The position numbers and the translations under genes are program-made. DNA of 64,000 nucleotides from Actinoplanes sp. TBRC 11911 (GTDB lineage: Bacteria; Actinomycetota; Actinomycetes; Mycobacteriales; Micromonosporaceae): NCBI RefSeq assembly GCF_012933445.1, contig NZ_JABBNC010000009.1:62001-126000 (forward strand), given 5' to 3'. The notes below the pieces were generated by a model. It made no database searches. It was not told the DNA's origin and worked only from the letters and a program-made list of their open reading frames with translations. Positions 1 through 8,143 of the stretch are shown here, in pieces. The stretch's first letter is position 1; the number at the start of each line of letters is the position of its first letter.

Positions 1-723
1 AGCCCCCTCCAGCGCAGCCTTGTCCCTTTTGTCCAATTTATCCACAGGGTAAGCAGCGAACATGTCCGGCCTTCGGGACGCCGTACGCAAAAGGCTCTGT
101 TCCCGGCGCCAGCGCGCGATCCGCCCATGATCGCCGGACCGCAGCACCTCGGGCACCTCGCGGTCGTGCCACGTCGCCGGCTTGGTGTAGACCGGCGCCT
201 CCAGCAGCCCGGCCGCGTGCGACTCCTCGGTCAGCGAATCAGCGTTTCCCAGTACGCCCGGGAGCAGCCGGACGATCGCCTCCATGATCACGATGACCGC
301 GACCTCGCCACCGAACAGCACGTAGTCACCGAGCGAGACCTCGTGCACCGGCATCCGGTCCGCGGCGTCGTCGATCACCCGCTGGTCGATGCCCTCGTAG
401 CGGCCGCACGCGAAGATCAGATGGTCCAGATCCGCGAACTCGTGCGCGTCCGCCTGCCGGAACGGCCGGCCCACCGGCGACGGGATGATCAGCGTGCCCG
501 GCCCGACCGCGTCCAGCGCCTGCGACCACGGCTCGGGGCGCATCACCATGCCGGGGCCGCCGCCGTACGGGGTGTCGTCGACCGTGCGGTGCACATCGCT
601 GGTCCAGGTCCGCAGATCGTGCACGGAGAGGTCGAGCAGGCCGGACGTCCGCGCCTTGCCGATCAGCGACAGGTCCAGCGGCGTGAAGTACTCCGGGAAG
701 ATCGAGATGATGTCGACGCGCAT
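1..723 (-). CDS. trmD: tRNA (guanine-N1-)-methyltransferase, 3' end outside window
   Basis: TrmD methylates G37 next to the anticodon of some tRNAs, using S-adenosylmethionine, in the cytoplasm. The ATG is at 723-721 and 241 codons are visible before the left edge, so the C-terminus is missing. Family motifs are clear: [12 protein letters not shown] at the N-terminus, [21 protein letters not shown] and [11 protein letters not shown], the last two lining the knotted AdoMet site. The start lies 3 bp after the rimM stop codon, so it is the fourth gene of the rpsP-khpA-rimM-trmD operon, the usual actinobacterial arrangement. No frameshift is seen in the visible part. Confidence 0.97.
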   Translation of the reverse strand, partial: MRVDIISIFPEYFTPLDLSLIGKARTSGLLDLSVHDLRTWTSDVHRTVDDTPYGGGPGMVMRPEPWSQALDAVGPGTLIIPSPVGRPFRQADAHEFADLDHLIFACGRYEGIDQRVIDDAADRMPVHEVSLGDYVLFGGEVAVIVIMEAIVRLLPGVLGNADSLTEESHAAGLLEAPVYTKPATWHDREVPEVLRSGDHGRIARWRREQSLLRTASRRPDMFAAYPVDKLDKRDKAALEGA

Positions 724-726
724 CGG

Positions 727-1290
727 CTACAGATCCAGCAGACCTTCGGGCAGGTCCACGATGATCTTGCCGCCGGCCACGTCCACGGTCGGGACCAGCT
801 GGCTCACGAACGGGATGAACGCGACGCCACCGCCCGTTTTGTCCAGCACCAGCAGGTCGGATGCGGCCGCATGGTCGATGCGCGCCACCGAGCCCAGCTC
901 CACGCCGTCCACCGACTCGACGCGCAGGCCGATCAGCTCGTGGTCGCGGAACTCCTCCGGATCCTCCGGCGCCTTGAGATCGTCGCTGTCGACCTGCAGG
1001 AACACGCCGCGCAACTCCTCGGCCAGGTTCCGGTCGTAGATGTTCTCGAAGACCGCGATGCCGCGGCCCTGATGCCAGCGGATCTGCTCCAGAACGAGCC
1101 GCTTCGGGATCTCGAACCGCACGCCCGAGGCGGCCGCCGGCCCGGTGCTCACCCGGCGGTCCCGCGGGACCTCCGTGATGAACACCGAACCGGCGGTGAA
1201 ACGCTCTTCGGGCTCGTCGGTCCGCACGGTCACCGAGACCTCGCCCCGGATGCCGTGCGGCTTACCGATCTGACCTACGACGAGCAGCAC
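727..1290 (-). CDS. rimM: 16S rRNA processing / 30S maturation factor RimM
   Basis: RimM helps mature the 3' domain of 16S rRNA in the 30S subunit and binds ribosomal protein S19. The 187-residue product has the N-terminal signature GQIGKPHGIRGEVSV, then a barrel domain, and a C-terminal PRC-barrel part ending with FIPFVSQLVP and GKIIVDLPEGLLDL. Length is normal for the family. It starts with GTG at 1290-1288 and is followed after 3 bp by trmD. The gene sits between khpA and trmD, as expected for this operon. Confidence 0.97.
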   Translation of the reverse strand: MLLVVGQIGKPHGIRGEVSVTVRTDEPEERFTAGSVFITEVPRDRRVSTGPAAASGVRFEIPKRLVLEQIRWHQGRGIAVFENIYDRNLAEELRGVFLQVDSDDLKAPEDPEEFRDHELIGLRVESVDGVELGSVARIDHAAASDLLVLDKTGGGVAFIPFVSQLVPTVDVAGGKIIVDLPEGLLDL

Positions 1291-1328
1291 TCAAACCCCT
1301 TGCAGTACGGCGAAGCCGTTTGACCAGC

Positions 1329-1586
1329 TCAGTACGCGTCGACGATGTCGACGCGGATGCCGCGCCCACCGATCGACCCGATGACCTGACGAAGGGCCTT
1401 GGCCGTACGCCCGCCGCGCCCGATGACCGTTCCCAGGTCCTCGGGGTGCACGCGAACCTCGAGCCGCTTGCCGCGACGCGAGTCGACCAGCCGGACCCGG
1501 ACGTCGTCCGGGTTGTCGACGATGCCCTTGACGAGGTGCTCCAGCGCCGGCCGGAGCGCCCCGTCAGCTCGCGTCGGCGCCGGCAC
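1329..1586 (-). CDS. khpA: KH-domain RNA-binding protein KhpA (YlqC family)
   Basis: This small single-KH-domain RNA-binding protein is known in other bacteria to act with KhpB in cell-envelope and sRNA biology. The KH core is visible as [20 protein letters not shown], which contains the GxxG loop. There is no ATG, GTG or TTG at the place where homologues usually start. The only in-frame candidate near it is GTG at 1586-1584, eight bases after an AGAGGA ribosome binding site, which overlaps the rpsP end by 23 bp and gives 85 residues. A non-canonical start about 10 codons downstream is the alternative. It is co-transcribed between rpsP and rimM. Confidence 0.88.
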   Translation of the reverse strand: MPAPTRADGALRPALEHLVKGIVDNPDDVRVRLVDSRRGKRLEVRVHPEDLGTVIGRGGRTAKALRQVIGSIGGRGIRVDIVDAY

Positions 1587-2067
1587 CGGCCGGGTCCTCT
1601 GCGGTCTCCGCGACAGCCTCGCGGTTCGGCTCGTCCGCCTGCGCGGGCTTCGGCTCGGCGGCCTTCGGCTCGGCAGCCTTCGCCGCCTTCTTGGCCGGCT
1701 TGGCGTCGGTCTTGGCGTCCGCGACACCGGCGGCGGCCTTCGACTCGGCCTCGTACACCTCGGTGCGGCTGACCTTCGCCTCGGCCACGAGCAGCGGCGG
1801 CGGCGCCGGAAGGCCCTTGAACTGCTGCCAGTCGCCGGTCTTCTCCAGGATGCGCTGCACGGCCTCGCTCGGCTGCGCGCCGACCGACAGCCAGTACTGC
1901 ACCCGCTCGGACTTGACCTCGATCAGCGAGGGGTTCTGCTTCGGCTGGTAAATGCCGACATACTCGATGGCACGGCCGTCGCGCTTGGTCCGCGAGTCGG
2001 CGACGACGATGCGGTACTGCGGGTTGCGGATCTTGCCCATCCGCAGGAGCCGGATCTTAACGGCCAC
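1564..2067 (-). CDS. rpsP: 30S ribosomal protein S16
   Basis: S16 is a structural protein of the small subunit. The first ~85 residues are the conserved domain ([20 protein letters not shown], then [15 protein letters not shown]). Residues from about 95 to 167 form an Ala/Lys/Glu/Pro-rich tail with repeats such as [11 protein letters not shown], as in many actinobacteria; the length of 167 is about twice that of the E. coli protein. It is the first gene of the rpsP-khpA-rimM-trmD operon, and its end overlaps the proposed khpA start. Confidence 0.97.
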   Translation of the reverse strand: MAVKIRLLRMGKIRNPQYRIVVADSRTKRDGRAIEYVGIYQPKQNPSLIEVKSERVQYWLSVGAQPSEAVQRILEKTGDWQQFKGLPAPPPLLVAEAKVSRTEVYEAESKAAAGVADAKTDAKPAKKAAKAAEPKAAEPKPAQADEPNREAVAETAEDPAGAGADAS

Positions 2068-2249
2068 GGTTCTCTTCGCTCCCGATGACTGCGTGAGTTT
2101 GAGCCGTCGGCACCCACGTGGGGCATGGGACCGATCGATGTCTCTGGACTGGCAACGCGCTCAGAGTTAGAGGGCGCCTCACGCGTGCACCGGTACATTC
2201 TGCCAGAGAGCTGGGGTTGATTCCCAATCGGCCCCGGTTTCCGCAAAAG

Positions 2250-2894
2250 CTAGGCCTGTGGGCGGGTCCAGCCGTCGGCGATGTCGCTCGGGACCGGCCA
2301 GTCAGGGTCGGGGTGGAAGTCGGTCCAGGTGCCGTCGAACGGAAAGTCGCCGGTCTCGATGCTCTTGATCACGCGGCGGCCCTCGGCCCAGACGGCGGCC
2401 GGGTCGCCGACCCAGTAGCTCTCCGGGAAGGCCAGGCGCTCGGCGAACTCGTCCTCGTCCTTCCACTCCCAGGTCAGGTCCTGGTGGACGATGATGTCCA
2501 GGTCCTGGTCGGTGACGTCGACCCCGGCCGCGCCGCCGTCGTCCCAGCGGGCGGCGCGCTCCTCGAGGTTCACGTACCAGTTGGTGAAGTGGTCCTGCGC
2601 GTCGCGGAAGAACCAGATCGAGTGGTCGGTGTCCGGCGGGATGAACTTGAGCAGGCCCGGCCCCTCCCACGTGGCGTGCACGACCTGGCGGTCCACCTTG
2701 ACCCACTCGGCGAACGGCATGTCCCGGATACCCCGGCCGTCCACCGCCTGCAGCACCAGCACGGCGCTGCCGCGGGCCAGCCACAGCAGCAGCCCGCGAT
2801 CGTCGTCGGAGATCACCCGGCAGGGCCGGACAGCGCTGAGCCGTCCGCCGGAGAAGTTGCGGTAAAGGACCATCCGGCCTGGTGCGAAGCTCAC
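2250..2894 (-). CDS. DUF402-family protein
   Basis: The 214-residue protein matches the DUF402 family, some members of which are nucleoside di/triphosphate phosphatases or RNase-E/G-type nuclease partners; the role here is not known. Visible features are an N-terminal beta-rich part beginning SFAPGRMVLYRN, a central block FFRDAQDHFTNWYVNLEE, and an acidic patch VTDQDLDIIVHQDLTWEWKD that resembles the metal-binding carboxylates of the family. The GTG start at 2894-2892 is chosen because it lies 2 bp after the proS stop and immediately before the conserved N-terminus. It is downstream of proS in the same transcription unit. Confidence 0.85.
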   Translation of the reverse strand: MSFAPGRMVLYRNFSGGRLSAVRPCRVISDDDRGLLLWLARGSAVLVLQAVDGRGIRDMPFAEWVKVDRQVVHATWEGPGLLKFIPPDTDHSIWFFRDAQDHFTNWYVNLEERAARWDDGGAAGVDVTDQDLDIIVHQDLTWEWKDEDEFAERLAFPESYWVGDPAAVWAEGRRVIKSIETGDFPFDGTWTDFHPDPDWPVPSDIADGWTRPQA

Positions 2895-2896
2895 GA

Positions 2897-4306
2897 TCAG
2901 TAGGAACGAGCCAGGTGCGCGATCAGGTTCGGCTCGTCGTCGGAGTCGGGCATCGTGCCGTCCTCCCTGGTGAGGCAGCGCACGGTGACCGCTTTGCCGT
3001 TGGCCTCGGCCTCGCCGGACTCGCCCACCGCGGACCACGGCACCCGGACCCAGCCGGTCTGCGCCGCCTCGATCGCGTCGCCCAGCGTGCGGACGTCGGT
3101 GGTGTGCTCCTCGCGGAACAGCAGCGCCTCGTCGTACAGGCTCTGCTGGTCGGCCTTGAGCGCGGTGGTGACCGCGCCCACGACGTCGGCCAGCGCGATC
3201 GGCGACTTCGTCCCGCTCACCCGGCGCGCGACCGTGACGTTGCCCGCGGCGAGGTCACGGGGGCCGACCTCGATCCGGATCGGGATGCCCTGCAGCTCGG
3301 CGTCGACGGCCCGGCGGCCGAACGGGATGTCCACCCGGTCGTCCAGCTTGACCCGCACGCCCGCGGCCTTGAGCTCGTCCCGCAGGGTGCCGGCCGCCTC
3401 GAGCACGCCCTCGCCCGCCTTGACCACCATGATCTGCACCTGGATCGGCGCCAGCTTCGGCGGCAGCCGCAGCCCGTTGTCGTCGCCGTGCACCATGATC
3501 AGGCCGCCGAGCATCCGGGTGGACGTGCCCCACGAGGTGGTCCAGGCGTGCTCGACGGTGCCGGCCTGCGACGTGTAGGTGATGTCGAAGGCCTTCGCGA
3601 AGTTCTGCCCGAGCTCGTGCGACGTGCCCATCTGCAGGGCCTTGGTGTCGCCCATCATGGCCTCGACGGTCATCGTGTTGGTGGCACCGGCGAACCGCTC
3701 ACCCTTGGTCTTGCGCCCGGGGATCACCGGGACCGCCAGCATCTCCTCGATGAAGCCCTGGTACACGTCCTTGTGGATCTCGCGGGCGTGCGCGCGGGCG
3801 TCGGCCTCGGTGGCGTGCGCGGTGTGCCCCTCCTGCCAGAGGAACTCGGTGGTGCGCAGGAAGATCCGCGGCCGCAGTTCCCAGCGCACCACGTTGGCCC
3901 ACTGGTTGAGAAGCAACGGCAGATCCCGGTACGAGTCGACCCACTTCGCCATGAACTCGCCGATCACGGTTTCGCTGGTGGGACGCACGACCAGCGGCTC
4001 GGCCAGTTCCTTGCCGCCGGCGTGGGTGACCACCGCCAGCTCCGGCGAGAAGCCCTCCACGTGGTTCGCCTCGCGACGCAGATAGCTCTCCGGGATGAAC
4101 AGCGGGAAGTACGCGTTCTGCACGCCGGCTTCCTTGATCCGCAGGTCCATGTCGGCCTGCATGCGCTCCCAGATCGCGTACCCGGTGGGGCGGATCACCA
4201 TGGTGCCGCGCACCGGACCGTTGTCCGCCAGCTGAGCCTTGGCGATCAGGTCCTGATACCAGCGGGGAAAGTCTTCCGCACGGGGAGTGAGCACGCTGCG
4301 AGCCAT
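2897..4306 (-). CDS. proS: Prolyl-tRNA synthetase, archaeal/eukaryotic type
   Basis: ProRS charges tRNA-Pro with proline in the cytoplasm. The 469-residue protein is the short archaeal-like form: there is no long editing insertion between class II motifs 2 and 3. Seen in order are motif 1 around RGTMVIRPTGYAIWERM, motif 2 in NVVRWELRPRIFLRTTEFLW, motif 3 near WTTSWGTSTRMLGGLIMVHG, an anticodon-binding domain, and a C-terminus ending in Tyr (HLARSY), typical of this type. ATG at 4306 is chosen because homology starts there (ARSVLTPRAEDF). It precedes the DUF402 gene by 2 bp and is divergent from the sigma-factor gene. Confidence 0.96.
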   Translation of the reverse strand: MARSVLTPRAEDFPRWYQDLIAKAQLADNGPVRGTMVIRPTGYAIWERMQADMDLRIKEAGVQNAYFPLFIPESYLRREANHVEGFSPELAVVTHAGGKELAEPLVVRPTSETVIGEFMAKWVDSYRDLPLLLNQWANVVRWELRPRIFLRTTEFLWQEGHTAHATEADARAHAREIHKDVYQGFIEEMLAVPVIPGRKTKGERFAGATNTMTVEAMMGDTKALQMGTSHELGQNFAKAFDITYTSQAGTVEHAWTTSWGTSTRMLGGLIMVHGDDNGLRLPPKLAPIQVQIMVVKAGEGVLEAAGTLRDELKAAGVRVKLDDRVDIPFGRRAVDAELQGIPIRIEVGPRDLAAGNVTVARRVSGTKSPIALADVVGAVTTALKADQQSLYDEALLFREEHTTDVRTLGDAIEAAQTGWVRVPWSAVGESGEAEANGKAVTVRCLTREDGTMPDSDDEPNLIAHLARSY

Positions 4307-4385
4307 GAGGCAGCATCCTAATCGCGTCCCCATGCAACCGGCCGGGTGGGCATGCCGTGTCCCTTCCACGAGAGGGCGGTGACGG

Positions 4386-4889
4386 ATGGATTTCGACGGG
4401 TTCTATCGGGACACCTCCCGGCGGCTGCTGCGTTACGCGTACGGCCTGACCGGCGACCCGGCCGAGGCACAGGATCTGGTGCAGGAGGCGTACGCGCGTG
4501 CCTGGCAACGCCGGAGACGCCTCGCCGGGTACGACGACCCCGAGGCGTGGTTACGGCTCGTGGTGAACCGGCTGTCCGCGGACCGGTGGCGGCGTATCGG
4601 CGTACGCAGGCAGCGGGCCGCGGCGCAAGCCCCGGCACCGCCCGCACCACCGCCCTCCGAGGATGTCGTTCTGCTCGTCCGCGCGATGCGCACACTGCCG
4701 CCGTCGCATCGCCGGGCGCTCGCCCTTTATTACCTGCTCGATCGCTCGGTCACGGACATCGCGGCCGAGACCGGGGCGTCCACCGGAACGGTCAAATCGT
4801 GGCTGTCCCGTGGTCGTGCCGGCCTGGCCGCCGCCCTCGGCCCGCTCGAACCCGCGCTGATGCCGGAGGGAACCCACGATGCCCACTAA
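4386..4889 (+). CDS. ECF sigma factor, SigE-like family
   Basis: The 167-residue protein has the two-domain layout of group 4 (ECF) sigma factors. Region 2 covers about residues 5-70 (DFDGFYRDTSRRLLRYAYGL, then AQDLVQEAYARAW). A proline-rich linker (APAPPAPPPS) follows. Region 4 spans about 95-150, with the helix-turn-helix DIAAETGASTGTVKSWLSRG that reads the -35 box. It should direct RNA polymerase to a small regulon. A purine-rich ribosome binding site (GAGAGGGCGG) lies just upstream. The next gene overlaps it by 11 bp, so the two are translationally coupled. Confidence 0.93.
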   Translation: MDFDGFYRDTSRRLLRYAYGLTGDPAEAQDLVQEAYARAWQRRRRLAGYDDPEAWLRLVVNRLSADRWRRIGVRRQRAAAQAPAPPAPPPSEDVVLLVRAMRTLPPSHRRALALYYLLDRSVTDIAAETGASTGTVKSWLSRGRAGLAAALGPLEPALMPEGTHDAH

Positions 4890-6309
4890 TCTCGATCAAT
4901 TGTTTGAACGGCTCGGCCAGCAGGCCGACGCCATTCCGCTGGCGACCGCCGAGCAGGCCCGCGACCACGGCCGGCGGCGCACCCGCCGGCAGGCGATGAT
5001 CTCCGCGGCCCTGGCGGTGTGCCTGGTCGCGGTCGGCGTGGGCGCGACCCTGTACCGCCCGCGCCACGGTCCCGGCCAGACGGCGGGCCCGGCCTCGACG
5101 CGGCCGCTGCCCGAGGTCGGCTCGCCGTTCCGGTTCGGTGCGGAAGCCCGCCAAGCCCTTTCCACGATCGCCGGACCGCGGGCGTTCACCGGCTGGCAGA
5201 CCGGCGACGGCACGATCCGGGTGACCGCCGCCGACCTGCACACCGGCAAACCGGCCTGGGCGACGCGTACGGTCGGCCGGTTCGACGATCTGGCCCGCGT
5301 GTACGCCCTGCCGCAGGCACTTCTCGTCAGCGTGGTGCCGGACCGGGACGCCATACCCCTCAACGACTACAACCCGGACACCACCACCTATGTGTACGAC
5401 CCGGCGACCGGCAAGCTGCGCTGGAAGTACGCCTCGGGGGCCTCCGACGACGAGGTGTTCCACGACCGGGTGCTGGTCCAGACGTCGGCGAAGACCGGTG
5501 CGACCACGGCGTACGACTGGGTCACCGGGGCGGTGCGCTGGACGCTGCCGGGCGGCTCCGACCGGACGGTGAGCACGCTCGGCATGGGCACCGCGGACAA
5601 CTCGATGCAGGCCAGCTTCACCGACGACCGCCTCATCCGGGTGCTCAAGAGCGGTCAGGTCCAGGTACGGAACATCACGACGGGTGCTCCGCTGCTGACC
5701 GCGAAGATCCCGGCGCCCGGGCCGGCGAGCGTCTTCGTCGCGTACGACGGGCAGTTGTTCGACGCCGGCCGGACCGGCGATGCCACCACCCCCTTCCGCG
5801 TCGAGGGCACCAAGCTGACCGGCGACGGCGGCGACCCGTCGTCCGGCCTGCTGGTGCTGCCGGCCGGGCGCGAGGTCCAGTCGATGTGGCAGTGCGGATC
5901 CGGCCGACTGTGCCTGCTGGACACCGACGGCAGCGCGAGCTCGTCGGTGGTGGCCCTCGATTTCGCCCAGCGGCGCACGCTCTGGCGTGCCGACGTCGGG
6001 ATCGGCGGCGCCGACGGTTACTTCCGGCACGGCACCACGGTGGTGGGCGGCAGTCAGCTCCTGGTTCTCGACCAGAACGGCAAGAAGGTGCTCAGCCTGC
6101 AAAGCGGCGGGCTGGAATGGCTGAGCGATGACGCCCTGCTCGCGACGCCCGGCACGGGGGCGGGTGTCGCGACGCGGGTGCACCTGCCGGACGGCCGGCA
6201 GACCGTGCTGGGCACCCTGCCGGCGCAGCAGAACCCGTGCCGCAACAACGCCGATCGCCTGGTCTGCCCGAGCGACACCGACGTCCGGATCTTCAGCCTC
6301 AGCGGATGA
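4879..6309 (+). CDS. Membrane-anchored PQQ-like beta-propeller protein coupled to the sigma factor
   Basis: The 476-residue protein has a short cytoplasmic N-terminus (about 37 residues, Arg-rich at its end), one transmembrane helix at about 40-58 (ISAALAVCLVAVGVGATLYR), and a large outside domain with repeated YDPATGKLRWKY-type blades typical of PQQ-like (YVTN) propellers. Cysteines occur in pairs (WQCGSGRLC; NPC...VCPS), suggesting disulfides. It overlaps the sigma gene by 11 bp, so a sensing or anti-sigma role is inferred from context. The cytoplasmic tail is too short for a classical zinc anti-sigma domain and no HxxxCxxC motif is present. It ends tail to tail with the amidohydrolase gene, sharing 11 bp. 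Confidence 0.8.
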   Translation: MPTNLDQLFERLGQQADAIPLATAEQARDHGRRRTRRQAMISAALAVCLVAVGVGATLYRPRHGPGQTAGPASTRPLPEVGSPFRFGAEARQALSTIAGPRAFTGWQTGDGTIRVTAADLHTGKPAWATRTVGRFDDLARVYALPQALLVSVVPDRDAIPLNDYNPDTTTYVYDPATGKLRWKYASGASDDEVFHDRVLVQTSAKTGATTAYDWVTGAVRWTLPGGSDRTVSTLGMGTADNSMQASFTDDRLIRVLKSGQVQVRNITTGAPLLTAKIPAPGPASVFVAYDGQLFDAGRTGDATTPFRVEGTKLTGDGGDPSSGLLVLPAGREVQSMWQCGSGRLCLLDTDGSASSSVVALDFAQRRTLWRADVGIGGADGYFRHGTTVVGGSQLLVLDQNGKKVLSLQSGGLEWLSDDALLATPGTGAGVATRVHLPDGRQTVLGTLPAQQNPCRNNADRLVCPSDTDVRIFSLSG

Positions 6310-7375
6310 TCCGGCCGCGCAACACGATCCGGTGGGGGTGCCGGGTCACCGCAAGGGTGCGTCGCGGATCGTCCGGGTAGACGACCAGGTCGGTCAGGCC
6401 ACCCTCGACGAGGCCCGGGAATCCTAGCCATTCCCGGGCCTTCCAGGAGGCGGCGGCCAGGACGTCGGTGGCGCTCAGGCCGGCCTCCTCGAGGATGAGC
6501 ATCTCCTCGGCGACCAGGCCGTGCCGGATGCCGCCGCCGGCGTCGGTGCCCACGTAGATCGGCACGCCGGCCTCGTGTGCGGCGCGGACCACGGCGGGGA
6601 ACCGGTCGCGCAGGGCGATCATGTGGTCCGCGTACCCGGGGAACTTGGCGCGGGCCGTCTGCGCGATCTCCCCGAACGTCCGGATGTTGATCATCGTGGG
6701 CACCAGGGCCGTCCCGCGCCGGGCCATCTCGTCGATCAGGTCGGTGGAGAGCCCGGTGCCGTGCTCGATCGAGTCGACGCCGGCCCGCACCATGACGTCC
6801 ACGCCCTCCTCGGAGAACGTGTGCACCGCGGCCCGGGCGCCGGCCGCGTGGGCCGCTTCGACGGCCGCGGTCATGGTCTTGGCGTCCCACGAGGGGGCGA
6901 GGTCGCCGACTTCGCGGTCGATCCAGTCGCCGACCAGCTTGACCCAGCCGTTGCCGGCCTTGGCCTGCGCGGTCACGGTCGCGGCGACGTCCGCCGGGTC
7001 CACCTCGATGCCGATGTCACGCAGGTAGCGGCGCGGCGAGGCGACATGGCGGCCGGCGCGGGCGAGGCGGGGAATGCCGGGTTCGTCCTCGAGCTCCGGG
7101 TAGGGGTATGGCGACCCGGCGTCGCGCAGCGCCAGCACCCCGGCGTCCCGGTCGATGGCGGCGAGGTCGCGGGCTTGGTCAAGGTTTTCAATGGGCTTCG
7201 CGCCGTAGGCGATCCCGAGGTGACAGTGCGCGTCCACCAACCCCGGCACGATGAACCCGCCGTCACTGATCGTCTCGGCCCCGCCCACCGGTTCGAACGT
7301 GACCCGGTCCCCCACCAGCCAGAGATCCCGCACTTCACCCTCAGGCAGGACCGTCCCACGCACATGAAACGCCAT
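6299..7375 (-). CDS. Metal-dependent amidohydrolase (imidazolonepropionase/dipeptidase-like)
   Basis: The 358-residue product belongs to the amidohydrolase superfamily of TIM-barrel metal hydrolases. Metal ligands are all in place: H50 and H52 in DAHCHLG, the candidate carbamylated K145 in GWVKLVGDW, H184 in AAVHTFSEEG, H204 in SIEHGTG, and D277 in GTDAGGG. That implies a binuclear centre and an active enzyme. The substrate is unknown. Start ATG at 7375 fits the N-terminal strand MAFHVRGTVL. No signal peptide is present. It stands alone, with 46 bp to the gene upstream and an 11-bp tail overlap with the propeller gene. Confidence 0.88.
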   Translation of the reverse strand: MAFHVRGTVLPEGEVRDLWLVGDRVTFEPVGGAETISDGGFIVPGLVDAHCHLGIAYGAKPIENLDQARDLAAIDRDAGVLALRDAGSPYPYPELEDEPGIPRLARAGRHVASPRRYLRDIGIEVDPADVAATVTAQAKAGNGWVKLVGDWIDREVGDLAPSWDAKTMTAAVEAAHAAGARAAVHTFSEEGVDVMVRAGVDSIEHGTGLSTDLIDEMARRGTALVPTMINIRTFGEIAQTARAKFPGYADHMIALRDRFPAVVRAAHEAGVPIYVGTDAGGGIRHGLVAEEMLILEEAGLSATDVLAAASWKAREWLGFPGLVEGGLTDLVVYPDDPRRTLAVTRHPHRIVLRGRIIR

Positions 7376-7421
7376 GCGATCAGTCCTACCCGATCGAGCG
7401 CCCACCAAAGACAGCGGGTGC

Positions 7422-8018
7422 TTACTCCGCCTGCTCCTCCTCCGCCTTGTCGTACACCTCACGCAGCCGGGTCAACGCCGGGACATCGATGGAAACCGGG
7501 AAAGGCACCTCGGTCTCGAAGACCTTGCTGGTGCTGGTAAACGCCTCAAACGCACCACTCTCGGCTCGCCGAAATTCGGTGATCGTCACCTCATGATCGA
7601 AGGGATCTATTACCCAGTACGCTTTGACGCCCGCCGCAGCGAAGACCCTCACCTTGGCCTGCATGTCGCGGAAACGCGAAGTCGGCGATATGACCTCGGC
7701 CACGAGAAGCGCGCCTTCGATCGGCGCGGGGGTTCGCCTTCCCAATGCTTGACGGAGCACAACAACGTCCGGGCGGGGCTCATTTCGCCAGTCGACCTCA
7801 AGCGACAGATCAATGGCCGCTCGATAACCCGGGGGACAACTTGGGGAAAGCATGTTGACCATTTGAATACAAAGGTCCTGATGGAGAAGCGTAGGGGACG
7901 GCAAGATGAGCCTTCCGTCGATCAACTCATAACGAAGATCCTTCGGAAGGCTCGCCAGGTCGTCGACGGTCCAGTCGTGCTTGTCCTGAAGATCAGGAAG
8001 GCTGAGGGCCGCAGTCAT
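7422..8018 (-). CDS. Uma2-family (DUF820) putative PD-(D/E)XK nuclease
   Basis: The 198-residue product matches the Uma2 family, which has a restriction-endonuclease-like fold; biological roles are poorly known. Visible family blocks are RYELIDGRL (first acidic residue), EPRPDVVVL (catalytic Asp), LLVAEVISPTSR (Glu-x-x pair) and the downstream Lys in QAKVRVFAAAGVKAYWVID. ATG at 8018 is preferred over an ATG at 8042 because a perfect GAGGAGG lies five bases before it. Such genes are often scattered in actinobacterial and cyanobacterial genomes in many copies; this one is monocistronic. Confidence 0.87.
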   Translation of the reverse strand: MTAALSLPDLQDKHDWTVDDLASLPKDLRYELIDGRLILPSPTLLHQDLCIQMVNMLSPSCPPGYRAAIDLSLEVDWRNEPRPDVVVLRQALGRRTPAPIEGALLVAEVISPTSRFRDMQAKVRVFAAAGVKAYWVIDPFDHEVTITEFRRAESGAFEAFTSTSKVFETEVPFPVSIDVPALTRLREVYDKAEEEQAE

Positions 8019-8143
8019 GGGTTCCTCCTCGGGGGGTGTCACTAGACTACCCTACCCATGCCTAGTTGCGCCATGTCGTCCACCTGCTTCATCGGCGGGA
8101 GATGCCGTTCATGCTACTTGTCTCCCGCAAAGGCGCTCAATGC

